From Chryseobacterium gleum (GTDB lineage Bacteria > Bacteroidota > Bacteroidia > Flavobacteriales_D > Crocinitomicaceae): 59,437 nucleotides of DNA. The notes under the pieces are model-generated. The model was not told where the DNA came from. It worked only from the letters and a program-made list of their open reading frames with translations, and searched no databases. The stretch's first letter is position 1, and each line of letters begins with the position of its first letter. The stretch lies in NCBI GenBank assembly GCA_945902775.1, contig CAMDMY010000006.1:1-59437 (forward strand), read 5' to 3'. Positions 44,051 to 53,332 of this stretch are shown here, one piece after another. The position numbers were made by a program, and so were the translations under genes.

Positions 44051-47000
44051 TTAATGGCATACAGAATTAAATTCTGAAATATACAATAGAAAATCAGTCA
44101 CGTTGATAACATTGTCTTTATTAATATCTTCAGGACAACCGTTACAAGAAGTATTAAATAAAGAAATAATTAGTAAGAAATCAATTACATTATTAACACC
44201 ATCAGCATTAAAATCACTTTTAAGTAAATTTGAAACCGTTTTAGAATATGAGGTATAACTACATCCATATGCATCTATTGTAGTACAAGAATATGCACTA
44301 AAACTTGGTATACCGATTGTTTTAGTTGTAGCTCCTGTATTCCATAGAAAACTAACCTCCGAAGGTATCGATTTAGCTGTAATTGGAATTGGGAAATTAG
44401 GGCAAAAAGTTTCTGTACCTTGAGCTAATGCAACTATCGAAGGTGCAAGTGGCATACATAAATCCAATGAAGTTAAAACATCAGATCTGAATTTTCTTAA
44501 ATTAAGGTTTCCATAATCTTTTGCAACTAATCCATCATTGTATATCACATCTGAACCACCATCAGAAAGTACTTGAAGTTGAGACATAGAAGTTATACCA
44601 TTTGTTTTCACTTCCATTACTCCTTCCATGTTTAACTTACCGTCTCCTTTTGTTGATACTAATATTGGTGCATCAACAGTATTTCCAGTCCATTTATAAA
44701 TTGAACTAAGCGCTAAATTCGGACCAGCATCACCTGCAACAATAATATAGCTTCCATTTGATAAACGAATAATATCACGTATTCCTTTTCCACCTAAATT
44801 TAATTCAATTGGAGCACCGAATGTTGGATTTCCAACTTGAGAGCCATTGTTAAACCACGTTTCAAAATTTAAGATTGGAGCAATCACAGCTTTAGTTCTG
44901 TTTGCTGTAGGAACTAAAGGAGCTCTCAAACCAATCCATAAAGTTGTACTATCTGGACCAAACACCATTCCTTCCGCAGCAAAACCGTTCGCTGCTTTAG
45001 AATCAACACCTGCTGCAGCACTTGCAGTAAAATTGTATCCATAGGCATCTCCCCAAGTCAACAAAGAAGATCGAATAGCAGAATAACCATTTACTGAAAT
45101 AGAAGTGGTTGCACCTGTACCTGTAACAGTTGTTGCAAACAAACGATCTCTATTTGGTTTATTATCAAATGGATCTTTACCATTACTCATAGAACCTAAC
45201 CAATAATATCTATTCGCAATTTTGTAACTTCTAGCACTTGCTTCAGCATCAACTTCTGGTTTAGCTAAGTCAGGTAAATTCAAGTAAGAAGAATAATCAA
45301 ACGAAGCAACGGGTAATCCAGAATTATTACGAGAATATACGTTAATTAAATCAACTTCATCATCAGCGGTCATATAATAATCATTATCAAGCGCTATTGC
45401 ATCTGAGGCATCAGACATTCCAGTATGCCATCTTGTATCAGTTAAATTAATTTTAGGAATTGAATCAGATGCTGCATAGTTTAACACATAAGAAGCATTG
45501 CTTATTCCATCACTCACTTGAATCGTAATTGTTGAGTATCCAACTGAGCTTGGTGCAATTTTTAAATTTCTAATTGCAGAAGCCCCTGATAATGTTAAAC
45601 TTCCATTAGGAACCACAGCAGTGTTACTACTTGCAACTGTTACAATTAAACTTGAAGCAACAGTTTCTGCATCATTGATAACAAAATCAATTCCTAAGGT
45701 TGTTAATGGATCTGTAACATCCCCTTTAGATCCACTTATTGTGTATGGACTTACTGGTGAACTAGCAATTCCACGATCAATGTAGTTAGATGTTGAAGCA
45801 ATATTAATTGCAATTGTAGGAGCAGTATTATCATTATCCGAAATCACAATATTTTGAGAAATTGTAGATCCAATTAACAATCCTTGAGATGGATTAGAAA
45901 TCGTAAGGGTTGCAGTTTCTGTTCCTTCTGAAGCCACATCGTCTACTACTGTAAAAGTAACTGATCCAGACGAAGCACCTGAAGGGATTGTAATTGTAGT
46001 GTTTGAAAGTGTGTAATCACCTGAAGTAATATTCGTACCAGTTACAGCTAAAGAAACTGTTTCTGATGAAGACAAAGTAGAAGATGCTGTTGCAGTAACA
46101 GTTATTGCAGTTGTACCTACTTCAGTACCGGATGATGCACTCACACTTAAATTTACTGTTGGAATACCAGAATCACTTGGAGCAAACGAAATTCCTTTGT
46201 AGAAAGTTCCACTAACCGCATTTACGATTGTTGTTGCGGTCGAACCAGCGCCTGTGTCTGTAATTTTGATTACACGGTTACCAGCAGCTTCAAAAGTTGT
46301 TGCATACAGAATCGGATTTGTATTTGAGTAATCCACATATAAACCAAACGCACCAATATTAGTAGTTCCTGTTCCTAATGTATACTGTAAACTCCAAGTT
46401 GCACCACTTTTTGTCCATTTCTGAATACCACCAGCAGCAGTATTCAAACTCACAGCGATGTAACAGGTTGTAAGCGAAGAATTAAATGAAAAATCTTGAG
46501 GAATGATTGTTCCTGTATTTATTATTTGTGTTGAAGTAACACTTCCAGAAGTTGGTAAGCCAGAACCAATCGCGAAAATCCCTAATTGAGAAGTAGTATT
46601 TGTAGGTCCAACTTTTTGTGTTGAATAATAAATTTGTCCATTAAATATTCTTAATCCATAGGCTTTAGGAGGAGTAGCCGACGTTCCTAAAGCAACTGGA
46701 GAATTTGGAGCAATATAGTTTATACCATCAACATTAGCAGCAGAACCACCACCTATCCAAAAGTTTGTACCATCTGAAATTGCACTTCGAATATCATTTG
46801 CGCTAAAAAAGGTTGTGCTTGTTGCTACTTGCTGGTACTGTCCAGAAGGGGTTACTTTTCCTACAACTCTTGGTACAACACTTGATAAGGTACCTGTAAC
46901 ATCTGTAAATGCTGAAGCAGAAGCATATCCTGCAACTACTAAAAATTTCCCATCACTTGAAGTACTTAAAAATCCTCCTGAGCCACCATATACTCCAGCT

Positions 47001-49954
47001 GTTTGAATTGGTGTTGGACCTGAATTAGGAAGTGAAACGGTTACTCCAGGAGTACCATCTGTAGCAATTTCTTTTAGCACGATCGAAGTTGCAGCTTTAC
47101 TTACAGTTCCATTGGTTTGTAAAACAACGAGTTTTCCTGGTGTAAAATCTGAACTATTTACGGTAATGTCTATGGTTCTTTCAGTCCCAGTACCACACGT
47201 ATTTGTTGCGGACACATGTAATGTTCCACTTGTTGCATTTGCTGAGAAATTTAAAGTAACTAAATTTCCACTCCCATTGATTGTGGCTCCAACACCACCA
47301 GTGTATGTCCAATTGTAGGTAACTAATGGGTCATTGGTGATTGCATAAACCACACCACTTTGTCCTTTACTTACAATTGACGTACTACTTGTAAATGTAG
47401 ACGGCTGGTTAGGGACAGTATTTACATTGATCGTTACAGGGGTAGAAGTATTACTACAGGTTGCATCTAAAACCGTTACTGAATAATTTCCTGCAACTCC
47501 GGTAGAAATTGTTTGTGTTGTAGCACCATTACTCCATAAATAGGAAACATATCCTGCTCCAGCATCTAAAGTTGTTGTGTTTCCTGCACAAATGGAAGTT
47601 GTTCCAGAAATACTAGGATTAGGTAACGAATTAACCGTTAGTGTAATTGAATTTGAAGTTGCTGTACTTGAAGTTAAACAAGTTGCATTTGAAGTCAAGT
47701 CACAAGTTATAGCATCATTATTTGCTAACGAAGTTGATGAAAAAGTAGCTGAATTATTTCCGATGTTGGATCCATTGACTTTCCATTGATAGGTTGGGGT
47801 ATTACCACCAAAATTTGTGGTTGCTGTAAATGTTGTATTTACTCCGGTACAAATAGAATTTCCAATATTGGAAGCAATGGAAATGGAAGGAGTGTTTATC
47901 GAATTAACAACCATTGTAATTGAATTTGATGTTGCTGTTGCTTCCGAAGCACACGAATTATTGGAAGTCAAAACACAAGAGATTACATCATTGTTAGTTA
48001 ATGAATTTGATGTGTAAGTGGCACTATTAGACCCTGTATTAAACCCGTTTTTTTTCCATTGATAAGACGGTGAATTTCCTCCATTTGTTTGTGATGCAGT
48101 AAATGTAGTCGGTGTAGCCGCACATATAGTTGAACCATTGTCCGATGAAATTGAAATGGTAGGAGTTACAGATTGAGTAACTGTCATCGTTATACTATTA
48201 GAACTAACTGTTGAAGTACTTGTACAAGTTGCGTTCGATGTCATATCACAACTGATGACGTCATTTGAGTTTAAAGAACTTGTTGTTAATGTAGCTGAAT
48301 TACTTCCAGTATTAACACCATTTAATTTCCATTGATAAACAGGCGAACTTCCACCATTGGTAGGAGTAGCAGTAAATGTTACACTACTACCAGAACAGAT
48401 AGAGGCACCATTATTGCTAGCGATTGAAACAGAAGGTGTAACAGTTGAGTTAACCGTTACTGAAGTGTTTGAAGAGGTTGCAGAACAATTAGATGCATTT
48501 GTTACAGTTACTGAATAAGAACCAGATGTAGAAACTGTTATAGCTTGAGTTGTTTCATTTGTCGACCATAAATAACTATAACCTGCAGAAGCCGTTAATG
48601 TTACAGAATTTCCTGAACAAAAAGTAGAAGATCCACTTGGTGTTATCGTTGCTGTTGGTAATGCATTCACTGTACCTGTTACTGTAGAATTTGCAGAACC
48701 ACAACTATTAGTAACATTCACAGAGTAAGTCCCAGAAGCATCTGTTGTTGCATTTGATATAGATGGGTTTTGAGAACTTGAGGTAAAACTATTTGGACCA
48801 GTCCAAGCATAAGTAACAGGATTCGTACCAGTTGTTGAAAGATTTAAAGCTAGGGTATTGCCTTGACAAACAGCGCTACTTGAAATAGATGCTATGGAAG
48901 GTGCTGTACAAGGTGCAAAATCAAGACCGTGAAACCAAACGTTTGTTGCGGCAGCTACTAAAGTAGTAGCACTTGATCCCGAACCCGAGTCTGTTATTTT
49001 TATTATACGATTTCCTACAGTTGCTTCAGAGGTAGTAGCATATAGAACAGGATTATCACCTGAATAATCTACTACAAGACCAAAAGCGCCTATATTTGAA
49101 ACACCTGTCCCTAATGTATATTGAAGTGTCCAAGTTGAACCAGATTTTGTCCATTTTTGAATTCCTCCTGTAGCAGAATTTAAATTTACCGCAACATAAC
49201 AAATGGTAGAAGTAGAATTAAAAGAAAAATCGGATGGAATAGTTGTTCCTGTATTGATTACTTGTGTTAAGGTAGGCGAACCACTAATTGGTAAACCAGT
49301 TCCTACTGAAAAAATTCCTAATTGAGAAGTTGTATTTGAAGGTCCCGCTTTTTGAGTAGAATAATACATTTGTCCATTGAAAATTCTAAGGCCATATGCT
49401 TTTATCGGTGTTCCAGTCGCTCCAAAATTCACAGCAGTAGAAGGACCAAAATAATTAATACCATCCACACTGGCTACGGAAGCTCCTCCAGCCCAATAGT
49501 TTGTACCATCAGATATCGCAGCTCTAATATCATTCGCTGAGTAAGCAGTTGTACTCGAATATATTTTGGAGTATGAACCATTCCCATCCACTTTGTATAT
49601 TGCTCTTGGAGCAGTACTTGCTGTGGAAACAGTGATGTCTGTAGCTGAGTAGTTTGCTGTTGTAGCATATCCACCAAAAACTAAACTAGTTCCATCAGTA
49701 GATTGAGAAATATATCCTTCCGAACCTCCTAATGTAGCCGCCATTTGAATTGGATTTTCACCAGTATTTGGTAAAGTAATGGATGTTCCAGCACTACCCG
49801 TTGTGGTATACTCTTTCAAAGTAACAGCAGAACCATATTTAGTCGTAGCTCCTGTTGTTTGAACTGCAACTATTCTTCCGGATGTAAATTGAGCATTGGA
49901 ATAAATAGCACAAAGACTGATTAGTAAAAGCACTAAAATGTTTTTTGTTTTCAT
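44051..49954 (-). CDS. large secreted multidomain protein (duplicated repeat module, Ig-like, Calx-beta, DUF3616, dockerin-like C-terminus)
   Basis: A signal peptide (MKTKNILVLLLISLCAIYSNAQ) opens this 1967-residue protein. Residues ~22-345 form a propeller-like module that is repeated at ~933-1254 (FTSGRIVAVQT / FTPGKLVVLQT). Between them are PKD/Ig-like domains in four to five related copies (each with YQWKLNGVNTGSNSAT-like). A Calx-beta domain follows (~1262-1376), then a cadherin-like domain, a DUF3616-like domain (~1498-1831), and a C-terminus with two calcium-loop dockerin-like repeats (DFNADGVNNVIDF and DINKDNVINVTDF). It is probably an outer-surface adhesin or structural protein. The usual T9SS C-terminal domain is not obvious. 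Promoter box TATTTTTG lies at 49999-50006 (minus). Confidence 0.8.
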   Translation of the reverse strand: MKTKNILVLLLISLCAIYSNAQFTSGRIVAVQTTGATTKYGSAVTLKEYTTTGSAGTSITLPNTGENPIQMAATLGGSEGYISQSTDGTSLVFGGYATTANYSATDITVSTASTAPRAIYKVDGNGSYSKIYSSTTAYSANDIRAAISDGTNYWAGGASVASVDGINYFGPSTAVNFGATGTPIKAYGLRIFNGQMYYSTQKAGPSNTTSQLGIFSVGTGLPISGSPTLTQVINTGTTIPSDFSFNSTSTICYVAVNLNSATGGIQKWTKSGSTWTLQYTLGTGVSNIGAFGLVVDYSGDNPVLYATTSEATVGNRIIKITDSGSGSSATTLVAAATNVWFHGLDFAPCTAPSIASISSSAVCQGNTLALNLSTTGTNPVTYAWTGPNSFTSSSQNPSISNATTDASGTYSVNVTNSCGSANSTVTGTVNALPTATITPSGSSTFCSGNSVTLTASAGYSYLWSTNETTQAITVSTSGSYSVTVTNASNCSATSSNTSVTVNSTVTPSVSIASNNGASICSGSSVTFTATPTNGGSSPVYQWKLNGVNTGSNSATLTTSSLNSNDVISCDMTSNATCTSTSTVSSNSITMTVTQSVTPTISISSDNGSTICAATPTTFTASQTNGGNSPSYQWKKNGFNTGSNSATYTSNSLTNNDVISCVLTSNNSCASEATATSNSITMVVNSINTPSISIASNIGNSICTGVNTTFTATTNFGGNTPTYQWKVNGSNIGNNSATFSSTSLANNDAITCDLTSNATCLTSSTATSNSITLTVNSLPNPSISGTTSICAGNTTTLDAGAGYVSYLWSNGATTQTISTGVAGNYSVTVLDATCSNTSTPVTINVNTVPNQPSTFTSSTSIVSKGQSGVVYAITNDPLVTYNWTYTGGVGATINGSGNLVTLNFSANATSGTLHVSATNTCGTGTERTIDITVNSSDFTPGKLVVLQTNGTVSKAATSIVLKEIATDGTPGVTVSLPNSGPTPIQTAGVYGGSGGFLSTSSDGKFLVVAGYASASAFTDVTGTLSSVVPRVVGKVTPSGQYQQVATSTTFFSANDIRSAISDGTNFWIGGGSAANVDGINYIAPNSPVALGTSATPPKAYGLRIFNGQIYYSTQKVGPTNTTSQLGIFAIGSGLPTSGSVTSTQIINTGTIIPQDFSFNSSLTTCYIAVSLNTAAGGIQKWTKSGATWSLQYTLGTGTTNIGAFGLYVDYSNTNPILYATTFEAAGNRVIKITDTGAGSTATTIVNAVSGTFYKGISFAPSDSGIPTVNLSVSASSGTEVGTTAITVTATASSTLSSSETVSLAVTGTNITSGDYTLSNTTITIPSGASSGSVTFTVVDDVASEGTETATLTISNPSQGLLIGSTISQNIVISDNDNTAPTIAINIASTSNYIDRGIASSPVSPYTISGSKGDVTDPLTTLGIDFVINDAETVASSLIVTVASSNTAVVPNGSLTLSGASAIRNLKIAPSSVGYSTITIQVSDGISNASYVLNYAASDSIPKINLTDTRWHTGMSDASDAIALDNDYYMTADDEVDLINVYSRNNSGLPVASFDYSSYLNLPDLAKPEVDAEASARSYKIANRYYWLGSMSNGKDPFDNKPNRDRLFATTVTGTGATTSISVNGYSAIRSSLLTWGDAYGYNFTASAAAGVDSKAANGFAAEGMVFGPDSTTLWIGLRAPLVPTANRTKAVIAPILNFETWFNNGSQVGNPTFGAPIELNLGGKGIRDIIRLSNGSYIIVAGDAGPNLALSSIYKWTGNTVDAPILVSTKGDGKLNMEGVMEVKTNGITSMSQLQVLSDGGSDVIYNDGLVAKDYGNLNLRKFRSDVLTSLDLCMPLAPSIVALAQGTETFCPNFPIPITAKSIPSEVSFLWNTGATTKTIGIPSFSAYSCTTIDAYGCSYTSYSKTVSNLLKSDFNADGVNNVIDFLLIISLFNTSCNGCPEDINKDNVINVTDFLLYISEFNSVCH

Positions 49955-50219
49955 AATTTATTATTGTGTAGTGAGACTACCATTTAAAAATTCGAAATCA
50001 AAAATATAGGTTATCTATAAACAATTTAGAATGAAAGAATTATAAAATTATTATTAAATCAACTACTCTAAATGAATTTGTTAATCACTAACTAATATAA
50101 AGGGTGTATTGACTTATTTTACACTTTATAAACACTTAATTTATCATTTTAAAATGAACTTAGGTTGAAATTTAGAAAAGTTCCTAACCACCTCATTTAC
50201 TTAAAATATTAGTTTTAAC
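49955..50219. other. 265-bp intergenic region
   Basis: AT-rich gap between the large secreted protein gene and the DsbA-like gene, both minus strand. It holds a minus-strand -7-like TATTTTTG at 49999-50006, about 45 bases before the start of the large gene. Nothing else was recognised. Confidence 0.4.
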
Positions 50220-50903
50220 TTAACAACATCCACCTCCAGGCACACAAGTAGCCCCTTCATTTTTAGATTCAGCGTGAGATTGTTTCAATGCATTCAAAAA
50301 TGTTTCGATTGGTTGCGCTCCTGAAACTGCATATTTTCTATCAAAAACGAAAAATGGAACTCCTGTTACTCCTAATTGACTTCCTTCTGAAACATCAAAA
50401 TTTACTTTTGCTTCAAACTCTTCACTTACCAATGCAGCTATAATTTCTTCCTCATTCAAACCTATTTCTTTTCCTAATTGAATTAAAGTTGAATGATCAC
50501 TCATATCTTTTCCATCTGTGAAATAGGCTTTGAATAAACTTTCTTCGGCAGCATCTCCTAATCCTTTTGTTTTCGCTAATTGAATTAATTTATGCGCATC
50601 GAAAGAATTAGCTACAACTGCTTTTTCAAAATTATAAGTTAACCCGACTTTTCTAGCTGTTTCAACAATGTTATCGTGCATTTCTTTTGAACGCTCTACT
50701 GGCATTCCTTTTCGTTCAGCCAAATATTCATACGTGCTTACTTTCTTCTCAAACATTTTTGGAATAGTTGGATCTAATTGAAAACTTTTCCATTCGATTT
50801 CAATTTCATTTTTAGCATCAAATTCATTTAATGCTGCTTCAAAATTTCGTTTTCCGATATAACAAAACGGGCACATGATATCCGACCAAATTTCTACTTT
50901 CAT
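50220..50903 (-). CDS. DsbA family oxidoreductase (FrnE-like)
   Basis: The 227-residue protein starts MKVEIWSDIMCPFCYIGKRNFEAALNEF with the redox motif C11-P-F-C14, and continues with SFQLDP, the DAHKLIQLAKTKG helix, and the thioredoxin-fold closing GVTGVPFFVFDRKYAVSGAQP. This is the cytosolic FrnE branch of DsbA proteins. A Cys-rich C-terminal end (ATCVPGGGCC) is unusual and might bind metal or participate in redox. No signal peptide is seen. Confidence 0.88.
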   Translation of the reverse strand: MKVEIWSDIMCPFCYIGKRNFEAALNEFDAKNEIEIEWKSFQLDPTIPKMFEKKVSTYEYLAERKGMPVERSKEMHDNIVETARKVGLTYNFEKAVVANSFDAHKLIQLAKTKGLGDAAEESLFKAYFTDGKDMSDHSTLIQLGKEIGLNEEEIIAALVSEEFEAKVNFDVSEGSQLGVTGVPFFVFDRKYAVSGAQPIETFLNALKQSHAESKNEGATCVPGGGCC

Positions 50904-50995
50904 ATGTTTTTAATTGTTTTTTTATTTGTCATATGGAATACACCTTTTAGATCTTCATCAGAGTTTGTGATTCTAATCATGGCTATTTCATCTCT

Positions 50996-52078
50996 TTATT
51001 TAAAAAATTGTTTTAATATTCCATCTTCTTTTATCAATCCTTTCATTTTTGAATAGGGAATGAAAATTTCAGGCATTCCAATCGCATAAGGTCCAATTTC
51101 ATACTGGTTAAACAAGAAAGTCAGACCCTTATCTGAAATTTCAAAATTATCATTTAACTCAAACTCTCCATCTTCAAAATCCCACATATCTCTTCCAGAC
51201 TCTTTGTACAGAATTTTTTCAGCAATCTTATTCAATTTACCTTTCGTTCCTTTATTTATTAAATCGGATAAGTGAATTAATTCTCCATTCGACAGATTAA
51301 AATTAAAAAATTCTAAAGAAGACGAAGGGTGTGGTGTTCCAAATACATAAAAATATCCTGCTACTGAAAAACAAGCAATTTTATCATATCTAGTCAAATA
51401 ATTAACGTTAATTTCTTGTTCAAATCCGTCACCTTCCTCTAAATGTAAGTAATCTTGAATTTTAGCCAGTATTTTTTTATTGGTTTTTGGAATTATATAA
51501 TTTGAATCAAGTCGTTGTTTTAATGCTGCTGTCAATAAGGTTTTATTGATTTTTTGTTCAAGAAGATTCGGTGTATTAACAACAATTGTAATTGATGTTG
51601 TCAATTCCGAACTTTTACCATCTACTAAATGCTCTGAATTTTGAACAACGGTGTTTGTTGTTTCTAGTTGAAATAGATTGATTGCCTTTTGTTCAAATTC
51701 AAATTCCATTTGTTTCCCATTCTTTTTGGAATAATGGCCTTTAAAGTTTAGTGTATCAGTGAATTGTCCTTCAAAAAAGTTGGCACCATCATTCAACTCA
51801 AATTTGTTATCGGCTAATAGTTTCCCTTTTAAAGAAAAAGTTTCGCAATTTGAATCTAGAATATACTCACCGAGTAAAACACTATCTTCCAAGATTAAAA
51901 CAAGCGAAGCAGTTTCTTTTTCCAGATTATTATTTATAAGAAATCCCCTGAATTTTTTCGAAAAATTTTGAAGTTGCAAACCTGTTTTTTCAGGAGATTT
52001 TTCCTCTCTGTTTGTTTTTTGGTTTGAGTTACATGCTGCAATTAAAACAAATGCTAATAAAAAGGGAATTAACTTCAT
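50996..52078 (-). CDS. lipoprotein with DUF3298/RsiV-like domain
   Basis: The 360-residue protein begins with a lipoprotein signal (MKLIPFLLAFVLIAAC, lipobox LIAAC, lipidated Cys16). The C-terminal half shows the DUF3298 pattern: FFNFNLSNGELIHLSDLI ... FEISDKGLTFLFNQYEIGPYAIGMPEIFIPYSKM. This family occurs in anti-sigma factor RsiV and peptidoglycan deacetylase-associated proteins. Role here is unclear. It lies between the DsbA-like gene and lipA. Confidence 0.75.
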   Translation of the reverse strand: MKLIPFLLAFVLIAACNSNQKTNREEKSPEKTGLQLQNFSKKFRGFLINNNLEKETASLVLILEDSVLLGEYILDSNCETFSLKGKLLADNKFELNDGANFFEGQFTDTLNFKGHYSKKNGKQMEFEFEQKAINLFQLETTNTVVQNSEHLVDGKSSELTTSITIVVNTPNLLEQKINKTLLTAALKQRLDSNYIIPKTNKKILAKIQDYLHLEEGDGFEQEINVNYLTRYDKIACFSVAGYFYVFGTPHPSSSLEFFNFNLSNGELIHLSDLINKGTKGKLNKIAEKILYKESGRDMWDFEDGEFELNDNFEISDKGLTFLFNQYEIGPYAIGMPEIFIPYSKMKGLIKEDGILKQFFK

Positions 52079-52137
52079 GAATATCTAGTTATATGAATAT
52101 GAGATATTTAGATAATTTTAAAGCAATCAATTATCAA

Positions 52138-53013
52138 TCAAAACAAATGCTTCTCTGCATGATAAGAAGACCTTACTAATGGTCCACTCTCCACATACCT
52201 AAATCCCATTTCTAAACCTAAAACTCGGTATTCTTCGAACTTTTCTGGTGTAATGAATTCTGCTACTGGTAAGTGTTTGGGAGATGGTTGTAAGTATTGT
52301 CCAAGAGTTAAAATATCAACATTCACACTGCGTAAATCTTGCATACTTTCAATAACTTCTTCTGGAGTTTCACCTAAACCTAACATGATTCCAGATTTTG
52401 TTCTCATTCCTCCTTTTTTCAAACGGAAAAGAACTTCTAAACTACGATCGTATTTTGCTTGAATTCGAACTTGTTTTGTCAAACGGCGAACTGTTTCTAA
52501 ATTGTGAGAAACGATTTCTGGAGCTACATCGATAATCGTTTGAAGATTTTCCCATTTCCCAGCAAAATCTGGAATTAATGTTTCCATTGTTGTTTCTGGA
52601 GATTGTTGACGAATTGCTCTAATAGTCTGCGCCCAAATTTCGGAGCCTCCATCTTTCAAATCATCTCTATCTACAGATGTAATAACGGCATGTTTAACCG
52701 TCATTAATTTCACGCTTTGTGCTACTCTTCCTGGTTCGTATATATCAACTTCTTCTGGTCGTCCTGTTTGAACATTACAAAAACCACAAGAACGTGTGCA
52801 AATATTTCCTAAAATCATAAATGTCGCGGTCCCTTCACCCCAACATTCACCCATATTTGGACAACTTCCACTTTCACAAATAGTATGCAATTTATGCTCG
52901 CTAACTAACGCACGAACTTTACGATAATTTTCACCTGTTGGTAATTTTACCTTTAACCATTTTGGTTTTCTCAATCGTTCTAATTGATTTTCGTTGTCTG
53001 TATTTTCAGCCAT
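52138..53013 (-). CDS. lipA: lipoyl synthase
   Basis: The 291-residue radical SAM enzyme shows the auxiliary cluster C-x4-C-x5-C ([12 protein letters not shown]), the radical SAM motif CTRSCGFC (C-x3-C-x2-C) and the C-terminal [11 protein letters not shown]. It inserts two sulfurs into octanoyl chains to make lipoate, used by the lpdA-linked dehydrogenases. The ATG at 53013 is chosen; the preceding GTG adds one codon. A -7 box TATATTTG lies at 53030-53037 on the minus strand. Length is normal for the family. Confidence 0.96.
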   Translation of the reverse strand: MAENTDNENQLERLRKPKWLKVKLPTGENYRKVRALVSEHKLHTICESGSCPNMGECWGEGTATFMILGNICTRSCGFCNVQTGRPEEVDIYEPGRVAQSVKLMTVKHAVITSVDRDDLKDGGSEIWAQTIRAIRQQSPETTMETLIPDFAGKWENLQTIIDVAPEIVSHNLETVRRLTKQVRIQAKYDRSLEVLFRLKKGGMRTKSGIMLGLGETPEEVIESMQDLRSVNVDILTLGQYLQPSPKHLPVAEFITPEKFEEYRVLGLEMGFRYVESGPLVRSSYHAEKHLF

Positions 53014-53029
53014 CACCTACTATTTTATA

Positions 53030-53037
53030 CAAATATA
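53030..53037 (-). promoter_or_regulatory. -7 promoter element for lipA
   Basis: The minus strand reads TATATTTG, matching TAnnTTTG, 16 bases before the lipA ATG. Confidence 0.6.
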
Positions 53038-53091
53038 AAACCTCTCATTCGTTTTTAGAGTTTTCTAGAGAAGTATTTTTTACAGTAGTTT

Positions 53092-53198
53092 TTAACCACA
53101 GAGTTTTTATAGGAGGAAAGAACAGTGTTTCACAGAGTTATTCTTTTAATAAAACTCTGCGAGACTAAGTGAAAAAACGCTGGGTGCTCTGTGGTTAA
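53092..53198. repeat. 107-bp nested hairpin element (TTAACCACAGAG / CTCTGTGGTTAA)
   Basis: A 12-bp perfect outer stem (53092-53103 with 53187-53198) encloses an inner stem CAGAGTT / AACTCTG (53133-53139 with 53153-53159). CACAGAG/CTCTG words occur several times. The element fills most of the 316-bp gap 53017-53332 between divergent lipA and the PHP-glycosyltransferase gene; the rest has only the lipA promoter and AT-rich sequence. Confidence 0.7.
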
Positions 53199-53332
53199 GT
53201 CTCTGTAATTCATTATCAAATTATTAATTTTTCATCTTTTCGCTAATTATAACATAACATTTATATCATGTTCTCGAAATGTAATCGTCATCAAATTTTT
53301 ATAAAATTGTAGTATAAATATGTTCAAAAAAA

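Noticed and set aside
47600-48480. Repetitive tract that could be read as DNA repeats or a mobile element
   Set aside because: The periodicity comes from tandem Ig-like domains inside one intact reading frame.
44847-49540. Several plus-strand frames (44847, 46815, 47112, 47577, 47817, 49352)
   Set aside because: They lie opposite the Ser/Thr/Val-rich repeats of the minus-strand secreted protein and have no start context, so they are shadow frames.
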